A stretch of 32,798 nt of DNA, from IMG/VR virus record IMGVR_UViG_3300032334_001169, positions 1 to 32,798 of that record; one strand, written 5' to 3'. This stretch comes from a virus. The notes under the pieces are model-generated. The model did not search any database. It had not been told where the DNA came from and worked only from the letters and a program-made list of their open reading frames with translations. Position numbers and translations under genes: made by a program. Numbering within the stretch: the first letter of the stretch is position 1; every line of letters begins with the position of its first letter. This document shows, in pieces, positions 1 through 9,777 of this stretch.

Positions 1-354
1 ATTTAATGTTTGAGGAGTAATTGCTAATGAAGCACCTTGTTTAATAATAATTGAAGAATAACCAATATTAATAATAGGCATTTTAGCAGTTCCACGAGGT
101 AAAGTTACTAACTTATATTTCATAGTTTGAGTAGCTTGAGGAAAAGCCTCTAATAAAGGCATATTCACAATAGCTTCACCATAATAAGCAGAACCTGAAG
201 GATTGGTTGGATTATATAATGAATAATCAATTTCATCGTCTGCTAAAGAATACTGTGTAATCCTAAATTGACCATCGTTTTGAGCTAATAATTGACGTCC
301 TACATCTGTTAAGATTGCATCAACTGTTACTACTGTATTATTTAAATATCCCAT
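1..354 (-). CDS. Virion-region protein, C-terminus cut off by the window edge
   Basis: The ATG is at 354 and the frame stays open for 118 codons to base 1, so the C-terminus is missing. The protein begins MGYLNNTVVTVDAILTDVG and carries the stretch DDEIDYSLYNPTNPSGSAYYG. It has no signal peptide or membrane segment. It lies directly downstream of the giant baseplate gene, and an ATATTTATAA motif sits 17 nt before its start. Position and composition suggest a structural protein of the tail or baseplate. I do not recognise a named family, so the role is inferred from context only. Confidence 0.75.
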   Translation of the reverse strand, partial: MGYLNNTVVTVDAILTDVGRQLLAQNDGQFRITQYSLADDEIDYSLYNPTNPSGSAYYGEAIVNMPLLEAFPQATQTMKYKLVTLPRGTAKMPIINIGYSSIIIKQGASLAITPQTLN

Positions 355-371
355 TTGAGTTTAATATTTTG

Positions 372-381
372 TTATAAATAT
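372..381 (-). promoter_or_regulatory. Candidate late motif ATATTTATAA
   Basis: The minus strand reads ATATTTATAA, ending 17 nt before the ATG at 354. The same 10-mer precedes six other starts in the window. It may be a late-promoter core, but this is unproven. Confidence 0.4.
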
Positions 382-382
382 G

Positions 383-3300
383 TTAAATTAAGTTTTTCGA
401 TGCTAAGTTTTGAATGATATCGTTAAAGTTAGTAGTTAAAGCTTGAGACTTGTACTGTGGTAATAAGAATCCTGTTCCACCTCCAGCATTTACTATAGAT
501 GAAGTTGATCTAACAAGTATTAAACTTGGATTAGTCACATATCTTCTAATTAAAAAATAATTAGTATTAATAGTTGAAGTGTTTATAGGGGTTTGTAAAT
601 ATAAATAAAATAAGCCTGTAGTACTATTAAAAGATGAAGATTGAATTGTAGCAACATAATTTTCACTTCCATTAAATCTTATTTCATCATATGGGTTAAT
701 AGTCAATAATAAAGGATCATTAAATCCAGTTCCAGCTACTGGGTTTTGTTGGTAAGCTCCATATAGAGGTCCTAAAGTGATTGATGATGTTAAAACTGAA
801 GTAACAACACTACCTGTTGTCCAATAAGGGGTATTAACAACTACATTGTTTATTATAGGATTAATAGTCCAAGAATTTAAAGATACATCTACATTTTCAG
901 CTGTTGTTCTTATAGTTATATAATATTGTGAACCTGAGTTAAGGTATAAACTAGAAGTTACAAGAAAACTATTGGTATCACCAAAGTTTAATGTTTGAGT
1001 TTGTTGAGCTACTTGGGTATTATTTTCTAATAATTTAACTTGAACACTTGTGGTACCTCCTCCTAAATTTTCAATATCAAAAGAGGCACTAAAAGCTGAT
1101 TTTACTGGGGATGTGTTTTGAACAGTATAAACATAAGTTGTATTATTAAATCCTCCTGCTTGATCAATTTGAATAGTATTAAAACTAGCAGTTGCTGTAA
1201 CTCCAGAATTTATATTTTGTCCAGTACTTACTACACTTAAAGCATATGGTTGATTATATAATCCAGGAGCTATATCAAAATCAATACTAGATAAAAATCC
1301 ATTTCCTAAAGATCCACTGTCAGTATAAATAATAGGCCAAACCTCTACTCCTGGTTTAATTACAGGGAATGTTCTTGAACCCCCATCACTACCTGCTGTA
1401 TTATATAAAGCTAAAGTAGGAGTTGACTTATCAGGGTAAGTATCTATTAAATTATAGTAATAAGCTGAAGATGAGTTTCCAGGATTAATAACATTTCCTA
1501 ATTCATCTACCATAAATTTAGCGTGAACATTATATGCATTTTTTACTTCTGGATTGGCCGAACCAACCCAATCAAAATATATAAAGTATGATCCTAATTG
1601 TTCTACGTTAGGTACTTTACCAATTGAACTACCTGTAGTCATAGGTAAGTTAAATCCTGATGATGTGGTTCTAGAACCATAGTATCTTGGATTTGCTACT
1701 CTATAAGAGGTATAATTTGAGTCTTGAACTGAAGCTTTAGTAGCATAACCTCCTAAAATAGCGGCCTCGTTAGAGGCTGTTGTAAAACTATTGTTAAAGT
1801 CAGCCAACATATATTTAGAACTTTGTCTTTCAAGTTGTACATCTCCAGATAAAACTTCACAATCTTGGTCTATAAAAGCAACAGATGCTGTAAAGGCAGT
1901 TACTGTAAGATATGCTGAAACATTAGTTGTTGTAAACAATAAAGGAGGTATAATACCTTGAACCTCTAAATTATTTATAGTTCTGGATGTACCAGGAGCT
2001 AAATCACCACTTCCAGAATATATAACTCTTTGATTTCCTGATACATTGGATGAATCTGAAATTTGGACTGCTCCTGACCCAATAGCTAAAGCATCATTTG
2101 CTTCAGTAAAAGTTAAATAATATGTTTTATTAGTTTCAAAATCATAATCTGAAAAATAATAAAAAGTTATTCCTGTAAATGGTCCATTTATAGAACCTGT
2201 AGTGTATGCTTGGTGTAAAACAACTTGGCAATCACTTAATGATCCTGTTGTAACTGTTAATACGGATCCACTTAATTCTCCATTAAAGAATTCATCTTGA
2301 GAATCGTGAATATATCCTACATAACCAGAAGGAGTTAAATTACTACCTGACCAGCTTTGAGTAATGTTTGAAAAATAATTAAAAGATTGGGTTTGACCAA
2401 ACAAATCAGGCATTGTACCTCCATTACTTCCAGTAATGTTTCCTACTAAAATTGAGGCAGTAATAGTTTGGTCTTGAACAACATAAGGAATATTTGTTGA
2501 ACCTGAGGCAATATTAGCTAAAGAGGCAGTAAGTGTTACTTGTGGCGTAGGATATTTATTTCTTTCTAAAACGTGTTGTTTAACTACAATACCCGCAGCC
2601 AAATCAGATCTAGCTGGAATAAAGTCTTGTAACATCTTAAATAAAGAGTTATCAAAGAACTCAATTAATCGGATATAATCAAACCACTGATAATTAGAAG
2701 AGTATTTTTCAAAATAAGCATCCCTTAAAGCATCTAAAGCAGGATATGATTCTGCTTGGGATGATTGTAATCTTGGATCTCCAATATACTCACCAATATT
2801 AAAATAACCTAATTGCTCGTTAATATCATCGTTTATTTCATTTTGAGGTGAAAAAGCGATTTCAACATAGTTAATGTTTTTAGTATACGAACCACTCAAT
2901 GCATCTTGTTGTTGTATTGATCTGAATGGGGATAATACTTGATTGTAAGGAGTATTAGGATCGGTACTAGAACTATAAGGTAGTATTAGATTTTGTTGTT
3001 GGATTTTGTTTGAAATCCTATTTTTAATACCTGCTGGAAACTCATTTACAAAAATAACTTCTGTATTATTTTCAAAAGCAGGTGTTGATTTATAATAATA
3101 GCTACTATTAGAGGCAAATGAAGAGGTAGCAACCCAAGATCCTGTTACTTTAGGATGTATAGAGGTAGTTGAACCTGTAATTAAGTCTGAACCTAAAGGT
3201 GCTCTAAAAGCTAAAACATAAGGGGCAGAATTAACATAATTACCATCAATGGCATAAGGGTTCATTACATAATCATCAAAATTACTTTGAGATAAAGCAT

Positions 3301-5659
3301 TAGTATAATACCTAATTTCTTGTAAAGAACCAGTAAATATTTTTCCTGATAAAGAAGATGAAATACCAAAATAAGATTTAGTAGCATTATTCCAAGGATC
3401 TGCTGTAAATGGGTTTACGGAAGCAGATGCTTGGAAACCTATAAAGTTACCATCATCTCCAATATAAATTTTATTCTTAGCTGTTAAAGTATAATTTGTA
3501 CCCTCTTTATTCACTAAAACAGACCACCAACCTCCATCATAAAAAGGTAAATATATACTTGCTGAAGTATTTGGTGATGTTGGGTCGGGTGAAAAGTCTA
3601 ACTTAGCGTATTGGTTATAAGGATTTACTACTGAACCTGAGTAAGAACCACTTGCATATCCTGAACCAGTATATTTTAAGACTAGTTTAACAAAAGTATC
3701 AGTTTCCCATAAACTTTGAGAGGCAATACTTGCTGTGTTTTGAGATAAACCATCTGTTTTAAATCTAAATTCTATGGCTTGAGGAACATTGTTACTAGAG
3801 GCCCAATTAGTATTTAAACTAAAAGATGAAGTTACATAGTTTGAACCTGAGGTGTAAAAAGCATAATCAAATTGATTATACCAATAATCGTAATCATTAG
3901 TATTAACTTTGTTTTGACCTCCAAATTCAGAAATTCTTAATACAGTATCCGGAACCCCAAATAAATTAATTAAAGCTCTTAAACCAGCGTATGAACCTTT
4001 TTTCTTTAAAATATAAGGAACGCTGTTATATATTCGTTTATAAATAGAGGCATTTATGTCGTACGTGGGCATCAACGAACTGGTAGTTGATGCGGTTATA
4101 TACGTTGTTATATATTGTAAACCCGATCCTGATGGCACTGGTAGGGTCGGAGTAGTAAAAGGTAAATTATATAAACTACCTGAAGGAGTTATACCAATTA
4201 ATGCCTGATAAAGATCGTTTGATGAGAAGTTGTTTTGGTAAATTTTAATGCCTAAATCTCTTAAAACATCGGCTACTAAATCTTTAGAAACACCATACGT
4301 TAATCTGTTATCATTATTTGCTTTATCTGTAATTCCCTGTAGATAGACAAATACCTCATCAAATAATTGACCAACCATTTCAATAAACAAAATATATTGT
4401 TGGTTATTATCATCATCTCTTAGGTATGAAGGAATAGCTAAAGTTAAAGCATCGTTGTTTTCAGAATCATATAATTCTGCTACTGCTGATTGGTTTGCAA
4501 ACCAAGTTAAACCTGCTGAGGAGGTTGTAGGTACGTTTACATATGGGGGAGCAGTATTTGATTTAGGCCAATTAGTTGAACCTGAGTTGTAATAAAGATA
4601 GTACTCGTAATTATCAAAAGTAGTAATAATAGCATCTATCTTACTTTGATAGATTACACTACTTTGAGATGTATAGTAGTTTGCAGGAGCATTATCGGAT
4701 AAACTTGAACTATAAGAATATTGTTCAATTAACGATAATTTATAATAAAAATTTTCTAATCTTACTTGAGCATTAGAAAAATGTATAAAATTAGAATAAT
4801 CAGAATAATCTACGTTTACTGTTACCCCTGTTTGAGCTAATAAATTGTTTAATTGGTATTGTAAACTATTAGATCCTGTTTTAGCTGTAGTAGCAGATAA
4901 TGATTGGTAGCTAGAGTAATCAGTAGAGTTATTTATTTGGTTTTTAACACTAATATTAGTATTAGGACCTCTTAATTGTATATTATTATCAGCAATATCA
5001 AAGGTTTGAGAAATATTAATATTATAAGCAACCGGTTCTGATACTTGAGTTACAACCCATAATTGAGATTGTAAAATAAATTGAGAAGGTAATGGTTCGT
5101 ATAACTTAATTAAAACTGTAGGATTAGTAGGGTCTGTAGTATCTAATAAAGCATTAACAGCAATAACTAAATCATTATTACCAAAATCTAAGTAAAAATC
5201 ATAGTAACTTCCTGTAGAATTTGTAATATCATTAATTAACTCTGTTGCCGAAGAAATTACTAAAGTATTAGGAATAGAAGTTGTATCTAATCTAACCTCT
5301 GTTCTGTCTGAACTAATTTCTGAGATGTAGTAAGTAGTAAAACTATTAGAACCTAATTTAGGGCTTAAAAAATTATATAAAGTATTATATTGACCTTCAT
5401 TATAACCATAAGCTCTTAAATCAACCTCAGGATCTAAAACAACATCATTATTAATTAATCTATATCCAGGATACCCACTAACGTTTTGTACTAAAATATT
5501 ACCATTTAAATCATAAACAAAATACTCTAAATAATCCAGATTAGGATTAAATGTAGTATCTATGTTAAATGAAGTAATAAGAGAACTATCAGAAACAGAA
5601 TATTCCTGTAATTCAAATGTAAGTGGGTTTACGGGATTTATGTTAACTATTTCGGCCAT
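383..5659 (-). CDS. Giant baseplate/tail structural protein (tail-protein-I-like region plus LamG-like region)
   Basis: This 1758-residue protein is the largest in the window. Around residues 400-600 it has a block (FDEVFVYLQGITDKANNDNR, later KKKGSYAGLRALINLFGVP) that resembles the tail-protein-I type segment of giant baseplate proteins in marine T4-like phages. A following region (about 620-830) with GGWWSVLVNKEG and GSLQEIRYYTNALS resembles a concanavalin/LamG jelly roll, which could bind glycans. The remainder is Ser/Thr/Asn/Tyr-rich beta structure. It follows the gp25, gp6-like and small baseplate genes, the place where T4 has gp7, and overlaps the upstream stop by one base (TAATG). Structural role is likely; exact gp7 equivalence is inference. 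Confidence 0.75.
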   Translation of the reverse strand: MAEIVNINPVNPLTFELQEYSVSDSSLITSFNIDTTFNPNLDYLEYFVYDLNGNILVQNVSGYPGYRLINNDVVLDPEVDLRAYGYNEGQYNTLYNFLSPKLGSNSFTTYYISEISSDRTEVRLDTTSIPNTLVISSATELINDITNSTGSYYDFYLDFGNNDLVIAVNALLDTTDPTNPTVLIKLYEPLPSQFILQSQLWVVTQVSEPVAYNINISQTFDIADNNIQLRGPNTNISVKNQINNSTDYSSYQSLSATTAKTGSNSLQYQLNNLLAQTGVTVNVDYSDYSNFIHFSNAQVRLENFYYKLSLIEQYSYSSSLSDNAPANYYTSQSSVIYQSKIDAIITTFDNYEYYLYYNSGSTNWPKSNTAPPYVNVPTTSSAGLTWFANQSAVAELYDSENNDALTLAIPSYLRDDDNNQQYILFIEMVGQLFDEVFVYLQGITDKANNDNRLTYGVSKDLVADVLRDLGIKIYQNNFSSNDLYQALIGITPSGSLYNLPFTTPTLPVPSGSGLQYITTYITASTTSSLMPTYDINASIYKRIYNSVPYILKKKGSYAGLRALINLFGVPDTVLRISEFGGQNKVNTNDYDYWYNQFDYAFYTSGSNYVTSSFSLNTNWASSNNVPQAIEFRFKTDGLSQNTASIASQSLWETDTFVKLVLKYTGSGYASGSYSGSVVNPYNQYAKLDFSPDPTSPNTSASIYLPFYDGGWWSVLVNKEGTNYTLTAKNKIYIGDDGNFIGFQASASVNPFTADPWNNATKSYFGISSSLSGKIFTGSLQEIRYYTNALSQSNFDDYVMNPYAIDGNYVNSAPYVLAFRAPLGSDLITGSTTSIHPKVTGSWVATSSFASNSSYYYKSTPAFENNTEVIFVNEFPAGIKNRISNKIQQQNLILPYSSSTDPNTPYNQVLSPFRSIQQQDALSGSYTKNINYVEIAFSPQNEINDDINEQLGYFNIGEYIGDPRLQSSQAESYPALDALRDAYFEKYSSNYQWFDYIRLIEFFDNSLFKMLQDFIPARSDLAAGIVVKQHVLERNKYPTPQVTLTASLANIASGSTNIPYVVQDQTITASILVGNITGSNGGTMPDLFGQTQSFNYFSNITQSWSGSNLTPSGYVGYIHDSQDEFFNGELSGSVLTVTTGSLSDCQVVLHQAYTTGSINGPFTGITFYYFSDYDFETNKTYYLTFTEANDALAIGSGAVQISDSSNVSGNQRVIYSGSGDLAPGTSRTINNLEVQGIIPPLLFTTTNVSAYLTVTAFTASVAFIDQDCEVLSGDVQLERQSSKYMLADFNNSFTTASNEAAILGGYATKASVQDSNYTSYRVANPRYYGSRTTSSGFNLPMTTGSSIGKVPNVEQLGSYFIYFDWVGSANPEVKNAYNVHAKFMVDELGNVINPGNSSSAYYYNLIDTYPDKSTPTLALYNTAGSDGGSRTFPVIKPGVEVWPIIYTDSGSLGNGFLSSIDFDIAPGLYNQPYALSVVSTGQNINSGVTATASFNTIQIDQAGGFNNTTYVYTVQNTSPVKSAFSASFDIENLGGGTTSVQVKLLENNTQVAQQTQTLNFGDTNSFLVTSSLYLNSGSQYYITIRTTAENVDVSLNSWTINPIINNVVVNTPYWTTGSVVTSVLTSSITLGPLYGAYQQNPVAGTGFNDPLLLTINPYDEIRFNGSENYVATIQSSSFNSTTGLFYLYLQTPINTSTINTNYFLIRRYVTNPSLILVRSTSSIVNAGGGTGFLLPQYKSQALTTNFNDIIQNLASKNLI

Positions 5660-6000
5660 TATATACTTCCTGAGATTATTTGTTGTTGGAAACTAAGGTT
5701 TTCTTGTCTTAAAGATGTTACTTCCTCAACTAACGCTTGAATTGTATCATTTGTTTGTTGAGAGGTACCAATATAATCAGTACTTGTTTTTATAAGATAC
5801 TCATGAGAATTTATATCTCCAAGTTTAGGTATAATATAGAACAAATCTTGATAATATTGAAAAAATTGATCTACAGATATTACGGGTAAAGAAGCAGATA
5901 AGGAAGAAGAAACATTAACTAATTGGGTAAAGGAGGTATCAATTACCTTTTGGTATTGATTTTTATCATAAACTTGTTTATTTAAGTTTATTTGCTCCAT
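5659..6000 (-). CDS. Small baseplate-cluster protein with C-terminal coiled coil
   Basis: This 113-residue protein sits between two structural genes and overlaps each by one base, so the three are almost certainly co-translated. The C-terminal third (TIQALVEEVTSLRQENLSFQ) has a heptad-like pattern typical of a short coiled coil. The middle is aromatic-rich (VDQFFQYYQDLFYIIPKLG). There is no signal peptide. I do not recognise the family; an adaptor or assembly role in the baseplate is inferred from position. Confidence 0.7.
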   Translation of the reverse strand: MEQINLNKQVYDKNQYQKVIDTSFTQLVNVSSSLSASLPVISVDQFFQYYQDLFYIIPKLGDINSHEYLIKTSTDYIGTSQQTNDTIQALVEEVTSLRQENLSFQQQIISGSI

Positions 6001-7142
6001 TATCCGTTAATTACTTTAAAGTAGTATTGGTCATTAAATACAACTGTTGAACCATCAATAGTACTTTGAATTAAAATAGTGTAATATCTTTCTGGTTGGA
6101 GGAAATTCATATGTAAGTCAAAATAACTAGAGGTAGCATCAGCACTTAATTTAGTATAAGTAGAATCAAAAGCAACAATATATTCATTAGTTTCTAAATC
6201 CTTAACAGCCCAATAAGATGCTGTAGGTAAATAATAATTGTTAGTATAAACTGATTCGGTTTGCCATAACTGAATAGGATATTCAGGACGAGCATTTATT
6301 CTAAATCTATTAATACTTTCACTATAAAATGTTCCTGGATTTTGTGCTAAAGTAATTGTTGCAGGAAGTGTATTTAAAATTGTTTGTGTTGAAGAACCAG
6401 TATTAAATACAAAATCATCCCAACTAATTTGTAGAGCTGGAGGATAAATCGTATTAGTATCAACAGAAAAATATTTTAATTCTGGTTGGTAGTCTTTATT
6501 GTTTACCCATTCTAATTCTTGTTTTAATAAGAATCCATAATTAGGTAATTTTTGGGTTGGAATAGCTCCTGATGATGTAGTCCATGCTTTAACGGTATTT
6601 GTTACATCTAAATTAAGATCTTTATCTGTTCTATAAGTAAAAGTAACTGATGAGGAATATTGAGATCCTGTATACCATACACCACCTCCAGGATAAACTG
6701 AAGAAGTATAAGAAGCAGTAGCTCCTGTTGGAATACTTGCTGTCCAAGGAAGACTTCCTGAGTAATCTGCCCAACTCCAACTACAACCATTTGTTGAAAT
6801 AGGTTCATCTAAATAACGACCTGTTCCCATACCCCAAGAAACTCCTACAGGAAAACATTTAACAGTAGTATCAACAGCAATTCCTGTAACCGTGGCTACA
6901 AAACATTGTAGTTGGGCTTTCCAGTTATTATTATTAAATTTAGTTTGTGGGATTAGAGTAATAGCTGAGGCTAAGTCAGCATCAGCAAATTGAACTAAAA
7001 ATCTACTTGCTTGTGGGTTTGGGTTTGAATAAGCAAATGTTGTAAGAGTAGCTTCAACTATTTCATCTAATCCCGTATTCATGTTAGGGAATAGAGAATA
7101 TAATGTAGCGTCTTTATCGGGGAATATTTTTAATACTGCCAT
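6000..7142 (-). CDS. Tail/baseplate protein with jelly-roll (DNRLRE-like) features
   Basis: This 380-residue protein starts MAVLKIFPDKDATLYSLFP. The pattern of an early DATLYS strand, WGMGTGRYLDEP, a TW/SW-rich stretch, then LDVTNTVKAW and PNYGFLLKQE recalls DNRLRE-type jelly-roll modules, in which a V-x-x-W segment and a final strand frame the fold. It lies between the gp6-like wedge gene and the giant baseplate gene, where T4 keeps gp7/gp8. Four bases separate it from the upstream stop. Structural role is probable; the fold call is from pattern only. Confidence 0.65.
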   Translation of the reverse strand: MAVLKIFPDKDATLYSLFPNMNTGLDEIVEATLTTFAYSNPNPQASRFLVQFADADLASAITLIPQTKFNNNNWKAQLQCFVATVTGIAVDTTVKCFPVGVSWGMGTGRYLDEPISTNGCSWSWADYSGSLPWTASIPTGATASYTSSVYPGGGVWYTGSQYSSSVTFTYRTDKDLNLDVTNTVKAWTTSSGAIPTQKLPNYGFLLKQELEWVNNKDYQPELKYFSVDTNTIYPPALQISWDDFVFNTGSSTQTILNTLPATITLAQNPGTFYSESINRFRINARPEYPIQLWQTESVYTNNYYLPTASYWAVKDLETNEYIVAFDSTYTKLSADATSSYFDLHMNFLQPERYYTILIQSTIDGSTVVFNDQYYFKVING

Positions 7143-7146
7143 CTTG

Positions 7147-9006
7147 TTATAAATTTACCACCCTTCCTTGGATGTCTGTGTTAGGGTATTTTACTTCAAA
7201 AATACTTGGGTCTAGTGAAGGATATACTACATTAGAAATTGTAGCACCTTTTATGTCGTAAGCATAAGGTGAATATCCTAAATTTTCTCCTACTAAATTA
7301 GTAATGTTAACTGATTTAACTGTTTGAACACCCTCAATAGCATCTAATAAAATATAAAGATCTCTTAATACAACAGGTTCATTAACTGCCCATTTACTAA
7401 TAGCAAAGAAATCTTGTAATGCTAAAATACATTTTGATAAAACCTCATTACTATTAAAATTAGGTAATATAATAATATCAAAATTAACTCCTATGTTTAT
7501 AATAAAAGCATCTTTAATATTAACAGAATCATTAACCATTCTGTATTGAGAAAGGTAAGTAGTAATATTTTGTTTTAAAGCACGAGAGGCTGTGTTTAGT
7601 TTATTGTTAACATCAAAAGTTAAAACATATAAATCTAAAATTGAGGCATTTTGTCCTGATGTTTGGGACTGAGCTTTAGTTGGTTCAATAAAAGCTTTAG
7701 CAACAACCCCGTATTTAGCAGGCATTGAAAGCGTTCTTACTAAATAATCATCTTGAGTTACGTTACGTAACTGGGAAGCATAATTAGCTGAAGCGTTTTG
7801 TCTAATTTCCTCTATTGAATCTCCATCTCCACCTCCATCGGCAGCCAATGGATTAGTTACAGCTAATGAATTAAATATAGTATTTGCTGTAGTGGAATTT
7901 AAATTATTATTTAAAAAACTAATATTAGCTGTTATATTTGTTAAATCATTTGACGGTACGTTTGCTTCTGCTCCACCACCAGTTAAATATCTTACTGTTA
8001 AAGTAGTATTTGAAGGTGCAATACCATAAGTATTTGTAAATATAAAATTATTTGGTGAAAAAGCTGTTGTTAATTTGCTTTGTCCAAAAGGTAATCCTAA
8101 ACCCACGTTATCGGGGTTAGGAATAATTTCAGCATCATTGTCTGCTGTAGTACCTGATCCAAACTGAAGTTGTAATGTTGTTGAGTCTATAAAACGAGTA
8201 GCAAATCTTCTTTGGATTAGCTGTAGTTGTAATAAATAAGGAGTGTCTCCTTGATATTGTGATAAGTTAGGATCGTTTGTATTAGTATTTTTGATTGAAT
8301 CAAATACTGTTTCTTGAGCTAAATAATCTACCTCATACCAAATATTTCCATCACTATCTGTAATATCTAAAATACCTACAATCTTTTCACCTGTAATTTC
8401 TACTGTATTGAAAGGAACAGGAGCACCAAATGAAAAAGTAGTAGTATTAATAGTAGTAGATGATGCTTGTCTAGTTTTCTTTAATAGATAATAGGTTGGA
8501 TTGTTTCCACTTAATGAAAACACAGAAACTGAAGTTGGGTCACCTGAACTTGATACTGAAAAATCTATTGGATCTTCAATTAAAAAAGAAACATTAGTAT
8601 TGCTTGTAGATCTAACTACAGCATTTGAATCAATAAATAAAGAATAAGTAAAATCTGGAAAATAAGTTGAACCAGATAAAACTGAAGGAACTTGTTGGTA
8701 AAAATCAACTGGGGATGAAGCAACTTGAGTTACATTTGGTTTGTAACCAAACATGTAAGCCAGTTCATATAAGTTATTTGTCTGACGAGCATACTGTAAA
8801 AAGTTTTCTTGGATTTGGTTATCCATATAGAATGATAAAACATCACCTACATAGGCAGCCATCTCCATAAACATCATACCTGGTGAGGTAGGAGTAAAAT
8901 CATTATAAGTTGTAGGAAAATAAGTTCTAGCATAGTCAATTAAACTAGCCCTTAGTTCGCTAAAGTCCTTATTAATATAGGTTATATTTCTTTTTTTAGT
9001 AGCCAT
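7147..9006 (-). CDS. Baseplate wedge protein, gp6 / baseplate J-like
   Basis: This 619-residue protein has hallmarks of the baseplate J/gp6 family: the N-terminal ELRASLIDYARTYFPTTYND followed by SPGMMFMEMAAYVGDVLSFY, and a later GGDGDSIEEIRQNASANYAS block leading into TQDDYLVRTLSMPAKYGVVA. In T4, gp6 forms the wedge ring that closes the baseplate. The gene overlaps the gp25-like gene by one base (TAATG) and keeps the gp25-then-gp6 order seen in T4-related phages. The C-terminal region (VNEPVVLRDLYILLDAIEGV) also fits the family. Confidence in the family is high. Confidence 0.9.
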   Translation of the reverse strand: MATKKRNITYINKDFSELRASLIDYARTYFPTTYNDFTPTSPGMMFMEMAAYVGDVLSFYMDNQIQENFLQYARQTNNLYELAYMFGYKPNVTQVASSPVDFYQQVPSVLSGSTYFPDFTYSLFIDSNAVVRSTSNTNVSFLIEDPIDFSVSSSGDPTSVSVFSLSGNNPTYYLLKKTRQASSTTINTTTFSFGAPVPFNTVEITGEKIVGILDITDSDGNIWYEVDYLAQETVFDSIKNTNTNDPNLSQYQGDTPYLLQLQLIQRRFATRFIDSTTLQLQFGSGTTADNDAEIIPNPDNVGLGLPFGQSKLTTAFSPNNFIFTNTYGIAPSNTTLTVRYLTGGGAEANVPSNDLTNITANISFLNNNLNSTTANTIFNSLAVTNPLAADGGGDGDSIEEIRQNASANYASQLRNVTQDDYLVRTLSMPAKYGVVAKAFIEPTKAQSQTSGQNASILDLYVLTFDVNNKLNTASRALKQNITTYLSQYRMVNDSVNIKDAFIINIGVNFDIIILPNFNSNEVLSKCILALQDFFAISKWAVNEPVVLRDLYILLDAIEGVQTVKSVNITNLVGENLGYSPYAYDIKGATISNVVYPSLDPSIFEVKYPNTDIQGRVVNL

Positions 9007-9413
9007 TATATAAATGCTAATTGTATTTCGTCAGTCAATCCAGTATCTTTTATACTATATTTTAATATTACACTAATTTGATTAATATCAGGTGAAGATA
9101 AAATATCTAAACTTCCAATAATTACGTTTTGAAAATATATACCTAATTGAGACTGGATGTCTTGTTTTAAGTAATCTAAATTTCCTTCAGTTATTTGTTG
9201 AAATATAAAAGCTCGTAAATCACCACCAAAAGTTGGATTTAAATATCTTTCATTTTTATTTGTTAAAAAGAAATTAATTAAATTATTTTTGATTGATGCT
9301 TGAGTAGTATAATTTGGTTTAAAAACAGCAGGAGCATTAAAAGGAATATCCACCCCAACAGCCGTTCCTGGTTGAGTATCTATAGGGAATATCTTTTTTG
9401 CTCCGAAAGCCAT
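9006..9413 (-). CDS. Baseplate wedge protein, gp25-like
   Basis: At 135 residues it matches the gp25/GPW family in length. Key features are FLTNKNERYLNPTFGGDLRA, where the family has a strongly conserved N-E-R and a following FG, then an amphipathic helix (LDYLKQDIQSQLGIYF) and a terminal beta strand. gp25 is the sheath-initiating core component of contractile tails and is also found in T6SS. It lies directly before the gp6-like gene, the conserved pairing. One-base stop/start overlaps link it to both neighbours. Confidence 0.9.
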   Translation of the reverse strand: MAFGAKKIFPIDTQPGTAVGVDIPFNAPAVFKPNYTTQASIKNNLINFFLTNKNERYLNPTFGGDLRAFIFQQITEGNLDYLKQDIQSQLGIYFQNVIIGSLDILSSPDINQISVILKYSIKDTGLTDEIQLAFI

Positions 9414-9760
9414 TATTTATTCATTAAAGCCATTATTTGGTCTAATCCAACACTACCTTCAGGTAATGCTCCGTTAACAGCATCTACGGGTCCGTTTGCT
9501 TGAAAATTACCAGCATAGGCGGTAGTTGCTGCTCCTCCAACTTGCATTTCCTCTAAAATACCTCCAAACATTGCTTGTCTTTCAGCAGGAGTTAATTGTT
9601 TTGGTTTTGAAAGATGTGGTTGTGCGTAAGTGTCCTTAATTGACTCCGTAACAATTGTTTTAGGGGCACGAACAGCTTCCAATAGAATATCTTTCAATTC
9701 TTCTTGAATAGCTTCCCTTACTGCCTCTTTAATAATTTTTTTAAAATCTGATGGTTTCAT
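9413..9760 (-). CDS. Small baseplate-region protein with charged N-terminal helix
   Basis: This 115-residue protein begins with a strongly charged amphipathic helix (FKKIIKEAVREAIQEELKDI) and ends with a Gly/Ala-rich tail (GALPEGSVGLDQIMALMNK). It overlaps the gp25-like start by one base. An ATATTTATAA motif lies only 3 nt before the ATG. I do not recognise the family. The N-terminal helix resembles those at the ends of myovirus virion-associated or scaffold peptides, but that is a weak resemblance and context is the main evidence. Confidence 0.65.
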   Translation of the reverse strand: MKPSDFKKIIKEAVREAIQEELKDILLEAVRAPKTIVTESIKDTYAQPHLSKPKQLTPAERQAMFGGILEEMQVGGAATTAYAGNFQANGPVDAVNGALPEGSVGLDQIMALMNK

Positions 9761-9763
9761 TGT

Positions 9764-9773
9764 TTATAAATAT
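9764..9773 (-). promoter_or_regulatory. Candidate late motif ATATTTATAA
   Basis: This copy of the 10-mer ends 3 nt before the ATG at 9760. The very short gap is hard to reconcile with a standard promoter unless the transcript is leaderless. Confidence 0.35.
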
Positions 9774-9777
9774 TAAG

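Noticed and set aside
8667-9503. Plus-strand frames opposite the gp6/gp25 genes
   Set aside because: They lie fully opposite well-supported structural genes and show no start signals.
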